Shown: positions 38,114-47,780, counted from the first letter of the stretch. The stretch is DNA of 64,000 nt from CAWCXF01 sp963799455 (GCA_963799455.1 CAWCXF010000003.1:8981-72980), one strand, 5' to 3'. The notes: a model not told the origin generated them from the sequence alone. Made by a program: numbers and translations.

Positions 38114-38878
38114 TCAGGCCCAGCCGACCCATCCGCGGGCGGCCGCCTCGTCGCTCCCAGGGAAAAAGCGCATCTCGAAGGGCATCACCGGCCCCATCGC
38201 CGACACGAGCCCCTGCATCCAGGAGGGCGCACCGACGACGGCGTAGCGCTCCATGTGGCCGATCATGCCCAGCTTCGCGCCCATCACGCCCGCCCCGTCC
38301 GTCAGAAGGGCCGGGTCGAACCCGTCCCAGTGCGCGAACTTCGCCAGCACGTTGACCTTGCCGTCGCCCTTCATCACCCCTTCGAGCGGCGCGAAGACCG
38401 CGTCGACGTCGTCCTTGCCGATCCGGCCCGCGACCTCGAAGGCCACCACGCCCTCCGAGCCGTCGGCCAAGAGCCGGATGCCGGGTCCACCGGACGCCGC
38501 CGCGCGGCCCGGCAAATCCGAGACGAAGGCCTCGGCCGCCGCCACCTCCGAGGCGGGAAAGGCGCGCATCTCGATCATCGGCAGGATCGGGTCGACCCAC
38601 CGCAGCAGCGCCGCAAAGGCCTGCAGGTCGGTCACCACGGCCATGCGGGCGATCCTGGCCCACCGGGTCAGCATCCCGAACTCGAAGCGCATGTCCTCGG
38701 CCAGCGCGTCGGCGGTCATGTCCCTCCAGCCCTCGGCCCGCACGATCAGGCCCAGCGGCGCGTCGCCGTCAAGGGCGGGCGTCAGCTCGCGCTCCATCAC
38801 CTCGATGTCGGCCTTCTCGAGCACGCCCTCCAGCGTGAGCTCCCAGACGTTTGGCTTGAGTTCCTTGACGGTCAGCAT
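38114..38878 (-). CDS. Tandem SpoIIAA-like (STAS) protein
   Basis: A 254-residue soluble protein with two SpoIIAA-like domains in tandem (about 1-120 and 130-254). Each has a WELTLEGVLEKADIEVMEREL or VAFEVAGRIGKDDVDAVFAPL helix entry and an RMAVVTD or YAVVGA strand near its end. Single-domain relatives are common in Alphaproteobacteria with unknown function. It follows the TetR gene and precedes the MFP gene. Confidence 0.75.
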   Translation of the reverse strand: MLTVKELKPNVWELTLEGVLEKADIEVMERELTPALDGDAPLGLIVRAEGWRDMTADALAEDMRFEFGMLTRWARIARMAVVTDLQAFAALLRWVDPILPMIEMRAFPASEVAAAEAFVSDLPGRAAASGGPGIRLLADGSEGVVAFEVAGRIGKDDVDAVFAPLEGVMKGDGKVNVLAKFAHWDGFDPALLTDGAGVMGAKLGMIGHMERYAVVGAPSWMQGLVSAMGPVMPFEMRFFPGSDEAAARGWVGWA

Positions 38879-38916
38879 GGCGTGTCCTTTCTGGTCTCTG
38901 TTGCTCGTCGTTTGGG

Positions 38917-39645
38917 TCAGTCCGTCCTCGGCGCGCGCATGGCGGCCAGCATCTTGCGGTATCCGTCTGGGTCGGAGAGGACGACGCTGCCGGGCGCCAC
39001 GCCCAGCAGCCGGTCGATCAGGCGCCCCTCCGCGTCCATCCGGCCCGATAGCATCTCCGTCGCCCCATCGAGATCGCCTGCGTCAACGGCCGCGATGGCC
39101 GCGCGCAGCACGTCGCGGCGCCCCTGCGACAGCGCCAGGATCGTCTCGGCTGCGAGGCCGGCATCGGGCACGTCGAAGCGCCCCTCGCGCATCCCCGCCT
39201 CGATCAGCTCGCGTAGGATCGGCATCGCCGCCTCGGCCGAGGCAGCGGAGATGCGCTGGAACATCACGTCGTTCCCCGGAAGCAGCATCACGTCGACGAA
39301 GAAGCGCAGTTCCGGTCCGCGATCGGCCTTCCAGCGGTTCGAGGCCGCGATGAAGGCGTTGAATCGCGTCAACGCATCGCCCGCCGAGTCCGCGCATGCC
39401 TGAGCCGTGCTACCCATGGCCTGAGCGGTGAACCGTGCCACGATGGCGTCGAGCAGGTCCTCCTTGGCGATGAAATGGTGATAGAACCCGCCCTTCGAGA
39501 TCCCGGCGGCCTCGAGCACGTCGGCGATGGTCACCGCCTCCCAGCCGAGCGCCATGAACAGTCCCTGCGCCGCGTCCAAGATCGCCTCACGGCGGTCGCC
39601 CGGCGCCATGCGGCGGCGTTGGGCAGGCTGCGGTGCATTATCCAT
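38917..39645 (-). CDS. TetR/AcrR-family regulator
   Basis: A 242-residue repressor. The N-terminal HTH (REAILDAAQGLFMALGWEA, then ISKGGFYHHF) is followed by a helical ligand domain. A near-perfect palindrome lies 14 bp before its start (39659-39683), so it probably represses itself and the operon behind it. First gene of the nine-gene leftward operon; the next gene starts 38 bp after its stop. Confidence 0.92.
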   Translation of the reverse strand: MDNAPQPAQRRRMAPGDRREAILDAAQGLFMALGWEAVTIADVLEAAGISKGGFYHHFIAKEDLLDAIVARFTAQAMGSTAQACADSAGDALTRFNAFIAASNRWKADRGPELRFFVDVMLLPGNDVMFQRISAASAEAAMPILRELIEAGMREGRFDVPDAGLAAETILALSQGRRDVLRAAIAAVDAGDLDGATEMLSGRMDAEGRLIDRLLGVAPGSVVLSDPDGYRKMLAAMRAPRTD

Positions 39646-39658
39646 CCGCTCATCTCAC

Positions 39659-39683
39659 TTACAAACCGACGGTCGGTATGTAA
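39659..39683. promoter_or_regulatory. TetR-type operator
   Basis: Two 12-bp arms around a central G: TTACAAACCGAC and GTCGGTATGTAA, with one mismatch. This ACCGAC-N-GTCGGT form is typical of AcrR/TetR operators. It is the only such palindrome seen near the regulator. Confidence 0.8.
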
Positions 39684-39894
39684 GAGAGGTGCGTGATGAC
39701 GTCAAGGCCGGTGCTGTCGAACCATTCCGCCTTAACCTGCTGACATGCGGATTCCGCACGATCAGCCGCCTCGCCGGCCAGTACCCTAGTCTCTCTTCTG
39801 GAAACTGAGGTACGGAGCTGTTGTACCGATACGAGACCCCTTGCGTGGATCAGGACGTGGAGGCGTAGCGGTTAACTTTCATGGGGGGCGGCGA

Positions 39895-40614
39895 ATGATG
39901 CAGCTCGCGCGCGCTGACCTCGCCGCCGTGGTGTTCGACCTAGACGGCGTGCTGACCGACACGGCAAGCCTGCACGAAGCGGCCTGGAAACAGACGTTCG
40001 ATGCGTTCCTCCGCGACCGGCCGGAGGCACTGCCTGAGTTCACCCACGCCGACTATCTCGCCCATGTCGACGGCAGGCGACGCCATGACGGGATCCGGAC
40101 TTTCCTCTCATCCCGCGGGATCGCCTTGCTGGAAGGCGCGATGGACGACCCGGCGAGCACCGAGACCATCGCCGGGCTGGCGCAGCGTAAGAACGATCTG
40201 GTGCAGGCGCGTCTGAAACGGGACGCGGCGCCGCTGCCAGGCGCCGAGACGCTGCTAGTGGCGCTGCGCGAGGCATGCATCCGGGTGGCTGTCGCCTCGT
40301 CCAGCGCCAACGCGGCGGCGGTGCTCGAAGCGACGGGCCTCGACCGCTTCGTCGATCTGCGTATCGACGGCGTCGAGGCGGCCAAGCGTGGTCTTCCCGG
40401 CAAGCCCGATCCGGCGATGTTCCTCGAAGTCCTTCGGCGGCTGCGCGTCGACGCGGACCGAGCCGCGCTGTTCGAGGACGCCGTGGCGGGCGTCGAGGCG
40501 GGCCGCCGAGCCGGCTTTGCGCGGGTCATCGGCGTCGGCCGCGACGCCGCCGCCCTGCGCGAGGCCGGAGCCGACGCCGTGGTGGGCGGCCTCTCCGAGG
40601 TCACAATCGGCTGA
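39895..40614 (+). CDS. pgmB: Beta-phosphoglucomutase-like HAD hydrolase
   Basis: A 239-residue HAD-family enzyme. Seen: VVFDLDGVLTDTASLHEAAW (nucleophile DLDGV), HVDGRRRHDGIRTFL of the cap, VAVASSSANAAAVLEATGL (motif II) and ALFEDAVAGVEAGRRAG (acidic motif IV). Converts beta-glucose 1-phosphate to glucose 6-phosphate. It converges with a GH65 phosphorylase gene 3 bp away, the normal partner that makes beta-glucose 1-phosphate. Confidence 0.9.
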   Translation: MMQLARADLAAVVFDLDGVLTDTASLHEAAWKQTFDAFLRDRPEALPEFTHADYLAHVDGRRRHDGIRTFLSSRGIALLEGAMDDPASTETIAGLAQRKNDLVQARLKRDAAPLPGAETLLVALREACIRVAVASSSANAAAVLEATGLDRFVDLRIDGVEAAKRGLPGKPDPAMFLEVLRRLRVDADRAALFEDAVAGVEAGRRAGFARVIGVGRDAAALREAGADAVVGGLSEVTIG

Positions 40615-40617
40615 GGC

Positions 40618-43023
40618 TCAGCCGGCCGCCTCGGGCAGAGCCGGGTCCGAGGCACCCGGGCCGGGTCGAGGCTCCTCCGGCTCGGCCACGGGTGTCGGCC
40701 GCCGCGCCTCTGGCGCTTCCGGGGTCAGCCGCACAGGCTCGCCTCCGTGAACGATCTCAATCGGCCCTCCTGCCTCCAAGCGATAGGTCGTCGCCTCATG
40801 GTCTATGTCGACGCGGATGCGCCGGCCGCGCACCGTCAGCGGAAACCGAAGGCCGGTCCAGTCGTCGGGCAGCCAGGGGTGGAAGGCGATCGTGCCGCCG
40901 CCGTCGCGCAGGCCCCCGAAGCCGTAGGCCAGCGCCATCCAGGTGCCGCCGATCGAGGCGATGTGCGCGCCGTTCCTGACGTTTCCCCCGATGTCGGAGA
41001 GGTCCATCGCCGCGGCGAACTGGAAGTAGTCGCAGGCCTTGGCGCGATAGCCGATCTCGCCCGCGATGATCGACTGGATGCAGACCGAGAGCGAGCTGTC
41101 ATGCGTCGTGATCGGGTCGTAGTAGTCGAAGTTGCGCTTCTTCTCGGCCGCCGAGAACCGCCCGTTCATCAGGAACATTGCCAGGAGCGTGTCGGCCTGC
41201 TTGATGACCTGCGCGCGGTAGAGGTTGAGCGGGTGGTAGTGCAGCAGAAGCGGATAGCGATCCTCGGGCGTGTTCTCGAAGTCCCACACTTCCTTGTCGA
41301 GGAAGCCGTCGTCCTGCGGATGGACGCCGAGGCGCTCGTCGAAGGGAAGGTACATCCGCTCCGCGGCCTCGATCCAGGCAGCGGGCTCGTCGTCGCTGAG
41401 CCCGGTGCGCGCGGCCAGCGCCGCGCGGGCGTCCGGCGCGAGCCGCGCCACAGACGCGGCCGCATGGCGCAGGTTCTCCTGCGCCATTAGGTTGGTGAAG
41501 TAGTTGTTGTCGACGACGGCGTTGTATTCATCGGGGCCGGTGACCGCGTTAATGCAGAACTGCCCCGCGCGACGCTTCGAGAAGAACCCCAGGTCGAGCC
41601 AGAACCGCGCCGTCTCGACCAGGATCTCGGCGCCGTAGCGGGCCATGAAGCCGTCGTCGCCAGTGACCTCGACATACTTTCCCAGCGCGTAGGCGATGTC
41701 GGCGTTGATGTGGTACTGCGCGGTGCCGGCGGCGTAGTAGGCCGAGGCCTCGTCGCCGTTGATCGTCCGCCAGGGGAAGGTCGCGCCGCGATGGCCAAGC
41801 TCGGCCGCGCGCGCCCGCGCCCCGGGCAGCATGTTGTAACGGAACTTCAGCACCGCGCGGGCGATGTCGGGCGCGGTGAAGATCAGGAACGGCAGGACGT
41901 AGATCTCCGTGTCCCAGAAATAGTGGCCCTCGTAGCTGCGCCCCGTGAGGCCGCGGGCGCCGATGCCGTGGCCGTGGACGCGCGCGCTGGCCTGCATCAG
42001 CTGGAAGAGGTTCCAGCGGACGACCTGCTGCGTCGCCGGGTCGCCCTCGACCTCGACGTCCGCGCCTTCCCAGAACTGCCCTACCGCATCCTCCTGCCTT
42101 GCAAGGAGTGCAGGGAAGCCCGAGGAGACGGCGTGGTCGAGGCCGCGCCGGGCCGCGGCGCGCATGTCCTCGGCCCCCTCAGGCGCATGATGATAGGCCA
42201 GGAACTTCGTCAGCCGGACCGGCGCGCCCGCCCGCCCTGCGACGCGGATCGCGACCGTCGCGCCGCTCTCGCCGCATTCGGAGCGCGCGTCGTGCGCGCA
42301 GGCGCTGTCGAGGTCGTGGTCCATGCCGCAGCCGAGCGCGAGGCGCGAGCCGCCGGTGACGTAGCTCATCAGAGCGCGCAGGCCGAGGCATTCGGCGCCG
42401 GTCGGGTTCAGGACGCGGACGTTCGGGGCGTCGGCCAGGCGCGGGTCGAACGCCTCCACCGGCAACGGTGCGCGCTCAATGAGCTCCGACGAGATCAGCA
42501 GGTCGACCTTGTCCTCGGGCATCAGCTCCCAGCGGATCGCCGCCACGTGCTTCATCGCCAGCGACACCAGTCGCGTCGTCCGAAGCCGGAGCCTGCGGCC
42601 CCGCGCCGTCGCCCAGGTTACGTCGCGCTCCAGCACGCCGCGCCGGAGGTCGAGCCGGCGGGTGAAAGCGAGAATTTCGGCCTGCGCGAGGTCGAACGGC
42701 TCGTCGTCGACCGTCAGGCGGATCACGCTGCCGTCCGGGCATATCAGCATGCTTTGACCGACCTTCGGAAAGCCGTAGGCGCTCTCGCCGTAGGTGATCG
42801 GCCGTGTCTCGTAGAAGCCGTTGAGGAAGGTGCCGGGCTCTTCGACCGGGGCACCCTCGTCCATCGTGCCGCGCAGGCCCAGATAGCCGTTCGAGAGCGC
42901 GAACATGGTCTCGGCCTGGCCGACATAGTTCCTGAACAGATCGCCGTCGAACCGCACGGCGGCGAGCGCCCAAGGATCGATCGGGAAGACGTCGCGGGGC
43001 GGATATCGGCGGGAACGCAGCAC
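40618..43023 (-). CDS. GH65 disaccharide phosphorylase
   Basis: An about 801-residue glycoside hydrolase family 65 enzyme (trehalose, maltose or kojibiose phosphorylase). Seen: the YFWDTEIYVLPF segment of the (alpha/alpha)6 barrel, AVTGPDEYNAVVDNNYFTN with the catalytic acid Glu, and KQADTLLAMFL. Read from GTG 43023 with a GGAGAAGCC signal just upstream; the longer open frame to 43356 overlaps the divergent dehydrogenase gene. Substrate cannot be chosen from sequence alone. Phosphorolysis saves ATP compared with hydrolysis. Confidence 0.88.
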   Translation of the reverse strand: MLRSRRYPPRDVFPIDPWALAAVRFDGDLFRNYVGQAETMFALSNGYLGLRGTMDEGAPVEEPGTFLNGFYETRPITYGESAYGFPKVGQSMLICPDGSVIRLTVDDEPFDLAQAEILAFTRRLDLRRGVLERDVTWATARGRRLRLRTTRLVSLAMKHVAAIRWELMPEDKVDLLISSELIERAPLPVEAFDPRLADAPNVRVLNPTGAECLGLRALMSYVTGGSRLALGCGMDHDLDSACAHDARSECGESGATVAIRVAGRAGAPVRLTKFLAYHHAPEGAEDMRAAARRGLDHAVSSGFPALLARQEDAVGQFWEGADVEVEGDPATQQVVRWNLFQLMQASARVHGHGIGARGLTGRSYEGHYFWDTEIYVLPFLIFTAPDIARAVLKFRYNMLPGARARAAELGHRGATFPWRTINGDEASAYYAAGTAQYHINADIAYALGKYVEVTGDDGFMARYGAEILVETARFWLDLGFFSKRRAGQFCINAVTGPDEYNAVVDNNYFTNLMAQENLRHAAASVARLAPDARAALAARTGLSDDEPAAWIEAAERMYLPFDERLGVHPQDDGFLDKEVWDFENTPEDRYPLLLHYHPLNLYRAQVIKQADTLLAMFLMNGRFSAAEKKRNFDYYDPITTHDSSLSVCIQSIIAGEIGYRAKACDYFQFAAAMDLSDIGGNVRNGAHIASIGGTWMALAYGFGGLRDGGGTIAFHPWLPDDWTGLRFPLTVRGRRIRVDIDHEATTYRLEAGGPIEIVHGGEPVRLTPEAPEARRPTPVAEPEEPRPGPGASDPALPEAAG

Positions 43024-43123
43024 GGCTTCTCCAGGCGCTTGTCGCGACGATGACCCAAACAGGGTCGTGTTGACGACCCGCGCCCCGTTCCGCAAGGTTT
43101 CGGTCTGCAAAGAGGAACAGCCG

Positions 43124-44125
43124 ATGCGCGTCGCGGTCTTCAGCGCCAAGTCACATGACGAGCTTTTCCTCAACCGCGCTAACGACAACCACGAACTGCG
43201 CTTCCTCGAGGCCCGGCTGACGCCGGAGACGACGCGGCTTGCCGAAGGTGCCGACGGCGTCTGCGCCTTCGTCAACGACGACCTCGGCGCGGACGTGATC
43301 GACCGGCTGGCGCGGATCGGCGCACGCCTGATCGCCCTGCGCTCGGCCGGCTTCAACCACGTCGATCTTCAGGCCGCGGCGGCGGCGGGGCTGACGGTTG
43401 CCCGCGTGCCCGCCTACTCGCCGCATGCCGTCGCCGAGCACACCGTGGCGCTGATTCTGACGCTGAACCGGCACATCCACCGCGCCTACAACCGCGTGCG
43501 CGAGGGCAACTTCGCGCTCGACGGGCTGATGGGGATGGACCTGCACGGCAAGACCGTGGGCGTCGTCGGCACCGGGCTGATCGGCAGCATCGTCGCCCGG
43601 ATCATGACGGGCTTCGGCTGCGAGCTTCTGGCGCACGATCCCGTCCCGAACCCCGACTGCGAGGCGATGGGCGTGACCTACGTCGCTCTCGGCGAGCTTC
43701 TGACCCGCAGCCACGTCGTCACCCTGCAATGCCCGCTCACGCCGGCGACGCACCACCTGATCGACGACGAGGCGATCGCGACGATGAGGCCCGGCGTCAT
43801 GCTGATCAACACCTCGCGCGGCGCCGTGGTGGACACGCGCGCGCTGATCCGGGGATTGAAGAGTGGCGCGATCGGCACCCTCGGCCTCGACGTCTACGAG
43901 GAGGAAGGGGATCTCTTCTTCGAGGATCTCTCCAACCGCTTCATCCCCGACGACGTGTTCGCGCGGCTGCTGACATTTCCCAATGTGCTGATCACCGGGC
44001 ATCAGGGCTTCTTCACCCGCGAGGCCCTGCAAGCGATCGCCGAGACGACCATCGCCAACATCGACGCTTTCGAGCGCGACGGCCAGGTGCCGCACGAGGT
44101 CCGCGCCGAGGCGCACCGCGCATGA
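43124..44125 (+). CDS. ldhA: D-lactate dehydrogenase-like 2-hydroxyacid dehydrogenase
   Basis: A 333-residue NAD-dependent enzyme from ATG 43124 with a GAGGA site 7 bases upstream. Seen: GVVGTGLIGSIVARI (NAD fold), INTSRGAVVDTRAL with the substrate-binding Arg, the Glu in LDVYEEEGDLFFED, and the catalytic His in TGHQGFFTREAL, as in LdhA of the fermentative type. Reduces pyruvate to D-lactate. The next gene is a lactate permease 26 bp downstream. Confidence 0.87.
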   Translation: MRVAVFSAKSHDELFLNRANDNHELRFLEARLTPETTRLAEGADGVCAFVNDDLGADVIDRLARIGARLIALRSAGFNHVDLQAAAAAGLTVARVPAYSPHAVAEHTVALILTLNRHIHRAYNRVREGNFALDGLMGMDLHGKTVGVVGTGLIGSIVARIMTGFGCELLAHDPVPNPDCEAMGVTYVALGELLTRSHVVTLQCPLTPATHHLIDDEAIATMRPGVMLINTSRGAVVDTRALIRGLKSGAIGTLGLDVYEEEGDLFFEDLSNRFIPDDVFARLLTFPNVLITGHQGFFTREALQAIAETTIANIDAFERDGQVPHEVRAEAHRA

Positions 44126-44151
44126 GCGCCGCCGGCGGGCCCGGCTAGCGG

Positions 44152-45618
44152 GTGCCCGCGCTCCTCGCGCTCGTGCCGCTCGCGGTGGTGCTCGTCTCAA
44201 TGACCGGCCTGCGCTGGTCGGCGGCGCGGGCCGGCGCCGCGGGGCTCGCCGTCGCGGCCATCGTTGCGCTCACCGCATTCGACCTGGCCGGCCCGGTGCC
44301 CGAGGCGCAGGCGGGGCTCGGCATCGCCGCAGAGGCGCTGCACTCGACGGCCGTGATCCTTTGGATCATCCTGCCCGCGCTCGCGCTCTACGAGTTCCAG
44401 CAGGCGACTGGCGCGGTGGACCGCATCCGCAAGGCGTTGGCCGCGCTCACCGACGACAGGCGGCTGCAAGCGGTGCTGATCGCCTGGTTCTTCGGCCTGT
44501 TCATGGAAGGGGCGGCAGGCTTCGGCACGCCCGTCGCGCTGGCCGCGCCGCTGCTGGTGGGGATCGGCTTTGAGCCGGTCCGGGCGGTGACGCTGGCGCT
44601 TCTCGGCCACGCCGCCGCGGTTTCGTTCGGCGCGGTCGGCACGCCGGCGCTGACTCAGGCCGCGATCACCGGCCTGCCCGCGGTCGAGATCGCGCGGGCC
44701 ACCGCGGCGCTGCATGCCGCGCTCGGCGCGTTCCTCCTGCTGGCCGTCGTGCGCCTCGCCGGCGAGGGGCCGATCACCCGCCGCGACCTCGCGTGGACCG
44801 GCTTCGCCGCGGCGGTGTTCCTGCTTCCGTTCCTGGCGATCGCGGCGCTGGCCGGCCCCGAGCTGCCGTCGCTCGGCGGGGCGCTCGCAGGCCTGGTCGT
44901 GTTCGCCGCCGTGCTTCGCAGACGGCCGGGCAGCACCGGGGGCATCGGCGGCCTCGGGCGCGACCTCGTTCCCTACCTTCTAATCCTCGGTCTGGTGCTC
45001 GCCACGCGCCTCGTGCCACCGCTGCGAGACGCGCTCGGCGGCATCGTCCTGGGCTGGTCCTTCGCGGGCGCCTTCTCGGGCACCTTCCAGCCGCTCTACC
45101 ATCCGGGCTCCCTGCTCCTTGCCGGCTTCCTGTTCGGGGCGCTGATGACGGGGCGCGGCGCGGAGGTGGTCCCCGCGACCGCGGCGGCCCTGCGCCGGCT
45201 CGGACCCGTGGCGCTGGCGCTGCTCGCGATGCTGACGCTCAGCCGGGTCATGGTCCATTCCGGCATGATCGATGCGCTGGCCGCCGCGGCGTCGCGCGCG
45301 GGGCCGCTCTGGCCGCTGGCCGCGCCGGTGGTGGGCGTCCTCGGCACCTTCGTCACCGGCTCGGCCACGGCTTCGAACATCCTCTTCAGCGAGTTCCAGG
45401 TGTCCACCGCGGCGGCGCTGGCGCTGCCGCAGGTGGCGATGCTGGCGGCGCAGGGCTTCGGCGCGGCGATCGGCAACATCGTTGCGCCCCACAACATCAT
45501 CGCCGGCAGCGCGACCGTGGGCCTGGTCGCGCGCGAGGGCGACATCCTCGCCCGCACCGCTCCGGCCTGTGCCCTTTACGCGCTGGCAGGCGGCGCCCTC
45601 CTCCTCGTCGTGCTCTGA
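44152..45618 (+). CDS. lldP: L-lactate permease family transporter
   Basis: A 488-residue polytopic membrane protein with about 12-14 segments. Seen: GLFMEGAAGFGTPVALAAPL (a hallmark of LctP transporters), AVSFGAVGTPALTQAAITGL, and TGSATASNILFSEFQ near the C terminus. A lactate/proton symporter that can take up lactate or let it out. GTG start at 44152, downstream of the ldhA-like gene. Confidence 0.88.
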   Translation: MPALLALVPLAVVLVSMTGLRWSAARAGAAGLAVAAIVALTAFDLAGPVPEAQAGLGIAAEALHSTAVILWIILPALALYEFQQATGAVDRIRKALAALTDDRRLQAVLIAWFFGLFMEGAAGFGTPVALAAPLLVGIGFEPVRAVTLALLGHAAAVSFGAVGTPALTQAAITGLPAVEIARATAALHAALGAFLLLAVVRLAGEGPITRRDLAWTGFAAAVFLLPFLAIAALAGPELPSLGGALAGLVVFAAVLRRRPGSTGGIGGLGRDLVPYLLILGLVLATRLVPPLRDALGGIVLGWSFAGAFSGTFQPLYHPGSLLLAGFLFGALMTGRGAEVVPATAAALRRLGPVALALLAMLTLSRVMVHSGMIDALAAAASRAGPLWPLAAPVVGVLGTFVTGSATASNILFSEFQVSTAAALALPQVAMLAAQGFGAAIGNIVAPHNIIAGSATVGLVAREGDILARTAPACALYALAGGALLLVVL

Positions 45619-45653
45619 CGGATCGGCGGGCCGCGACGCGAGCGGGAGCTCCG

Positions 45654-46123
45654 CTACTCAGCCGCCTGAGCCTTACGGTCCCAGATGGGTTTCGCGGCCC
45701 GGTTCTCGAGGTAGACAGTGCGCGAGGGGAAGGCGAAGCTCGTGCCGCATTCGGCGACGATCTCCATGATCGCTAGGTTCAGCTCCTCGCAGACTCCGAG
45801 GAACGCGTTGTAGTCCTCGGCCAACACGTAGGCGAAGACCTCCAGGTCGAGCGAGCTGCTGGCGAAATCGAGGAACCGCGCGCGGGCCGGATCCTCGGTC
45901 ACGCACGCGTCGCCCTCGAGAAGTCCGCGCAGGCGCCAGAGCACGGCCCGCATCTGCTCCGGCGTCGTCTCGTAGCGCAGCGACAGCACGCGCTTGTACA
46001 AGAAGCAGTCGCGGGTGGTGTAGTTCTCGATCGTCTCACCCGACACGATACCGTTCGGGATCGTCACCAGCGTCCGGTCGAGGGTACGGATCCGGGTGGA
46101 GCGCATACCGATATCCTCGACGG
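45654..46123 (-). pseudogene. mscS-like channel, C-terminal part
   Basis: C-terminal about 155 residues of an MscS-family mechanosensitive channel (VEDIGMRSTRIRTLDRTLVT, IPNGIVSGETIENYTTRD, and the final CGTSFAFPSRTVYLENR). It continues at 47465-47775. An IS3-family element sits between GTV and EDIG, and removing it with one ACGG copy restores the frame exactly. Confidence 0.85.
46120..46123. repeat. Target duplication ACGG of the IS3 element
   Basis: ACGG at 46120-46123 and 47465-47468 flank the element. Removing one copy restores the mscS-like frame. Confidence 0.8.
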
Positions 46124-46188
46124 TCCACCGCCCCAGGGTTCGCTGGGACATCTTTGACGGCCTATTGAAGGCCGACGGAGGTGCTGAG

Positions 46189-46534
46189 ATGGACGATGTT
46201 GAGAGCGAAGGGACCGCGGCCCCAGTTCGAGAGCGGCGGATGACGGCGAGCCGCAAGGGCGACGCGGTGCTGCGGCTCCTGCGGGGCGAGCCGCTGGAGT
46301 TGGTGGCGCGCGAGCTCGCGGTGACGGCGGCCGATCTCAGCGCATGGCGCGACGCGTTTCTCGAGGCCGGGGCCGCGAGGCTGAAGACGCGTCCGCGGGA
46401 CGACCGGGACGAGAAGATCGACCGGCTTCAGTCGAAGCTCGGCGAGGTCCTGATGGACAATGACCTGCTCTACGACGAAGGTGGAGCGGCTGGAGAGCGG
46501 CGCCCCTTTCGCGGGGCGGAGATCGAAGCGATGA
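46189..46534 (+). pseudogene. IS3 OrfA, frameshifted
   Basis: Transposase N-terminal protein with an HTH (LELVARELAVTAADLSAWR) and a leucine-zipper-like end. ATG 46189 has a GGAGG site 7 bases upstream. The frame breaks near 46471; adding one CG restores DAKVERLESGAP and a stop at 46532-46534, overlapping the start of orfB (46531). About 115 residues when repaired. Confidence 0.75.
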
Positions 46535-47428
46535 GCACCGTCGTCTCGATCTCCACGCGCCGCCGATACAGCATGGCTCGGGTCTGCCGGGTCTGGGGCG
46601 TCGCCCGCTCCGGCGTCTACCGGCTGCGTGGGCGGATGACGCTCCGCCATCGCCGCGACGGCGCCCGGGACCTCGGGCCCGATGCCGGACGGGGCTCTGG
46701 TCACAGCGATCCGGCGGGTGCTGAGCGAGAGCCCCTTCCATGGCGAGGGCTACCGCAAGGTCTGGGCACGCCTGCGTCATGCACGCCTGCGCACCTCGAA
46801 GGAGCGCGTGCGCCGCCTGATGCGCGAGAACGGCCTCTCGGCGGCGACACGGGTGGGCCGCCTCCATGGTCCGCGCAACCATGACGGCACGATCATCCCC
46901 GAGGCCATCGACGCGATGTGGGGGACCGACATGACCGCGACGTTCACCACGCAGCACGGCCAGGTCGCCGTGTTCGTCGCCGTCGACCATTGCTCGGCGG
47001 AGTGCGTCGGCATCCACGCCGCCCTGCACGGCACGCGCCACGAGGCGCTCGAGCCGATCCGGCAGGGCGTCGCGGAACGCTTCGGTGCCGTCGCCGAGGA
47101 CGCCGCCCAGGGCTCTCGATCCGCCACGATCACGGCAGTCAGTACATGTCCCACGACTTCCAGCGTGAGGTCGCCTGGCTCGGCGCCGACCTCGTCGCCG
47201 GCCTTCGTCCGTGCGCCCGAGGGCAACGGCTGCGCCGAGCGCTTCATCCGAACCCTCAAGGAGAACCTCCTCTGGGTGCGGACCTTCGCCACCGTCGAGG
47301 AGCTTCGGCTGGCGCTGCTGGAGTTCCGCGACCGCTACAACGAGCATTGGCTGATCGAGCGTCACGGACACCGCTCGCCCGCCCAGTTCCGACGCGACCA
47401 GATCGACAGGCAGCCCATGGCCGCCTAA
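46531..47428 (+). pseudogene. IS3 OrfB (DDE transposase), frameshifted
   Basis: Catalytic protein. Seen: TRRRYSMARVCRVWGVARS, ESPFHGEGYRKVWARL, DAMWGTDMTATF (first Asp), HDHGSQYMSHDFQ (second Asp, in another frame), and APEGNGCAERFIRTLKENL (Glu). Frames break between 46640 and 46680, near 47110 (one base) and near 47205, where GGCC would be GGCGCC. Repaired length about 300 residues, usual for IS3 OrfB. Confidence 0.8.
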
Positions 47429-47464
47429 CTGCAAACCGGTGTCCCACGAACCGGGGGCGGTACA

Positions 47465-47775
47465 ACGGTGCCCAGAAGGCCGTCGACCTGGCAGAAGTCG
47501 CCCACGCGCACCGGTTGGTCGGCAATCAGCGTCAGCGATCCCACGAAGTGCTCGATGGTCTTCTGCGCGCCGAGGGCGAAAGCGAGGCCGCCGAGGCCGA
47601 GCGCCGCGATCCAGCCGGTGAGGTTGACGCCGAGCGAGCTGAAGACGGCGGCTATGGCGACGGCGAAGATCAGGACCCTGCCGCCACGCTGGAGCAAGGT
47701 TACGACCGTTAATCTTGCGGAGTTTGGCAGATCGCCCCGAACCGTCCGTCGCCGCCAGAAAACCCGTTGCGACAA
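47465..47775 (-). pseudogene. mscS-like channel, N-terminal part
   Basis: Holds the pore region: LIFAVAIAAVFSSLGVNLTG, then WIAALGLGGLAFALGAQKTI (TM3-like helix) and DQPVRVGDFCQVDGLLGTV. Compared with E. coli MscS the first two membrane helices are missing, so the gene was also cut at its 5' end, next to the resolvase module. It pairs with 45654-46123. Confidence 0.82.
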
Positions 47776-47780
47776 TCACC

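Larger units (their letters stand above)
46124..47464 (+). mobile_element. IS3-family element in the mscS-like gene (1341 bp)
   Basis: Ends match as inverted repeats: right end inward TGTACCGCCCCCGGTTCG, left TCCACCGCCCCAGGGTTCG, then both GGGACA. Contains orfA and orfB of IS3 type. A 4-bp duplication ACGG flanks it. Confidence 0.85.
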
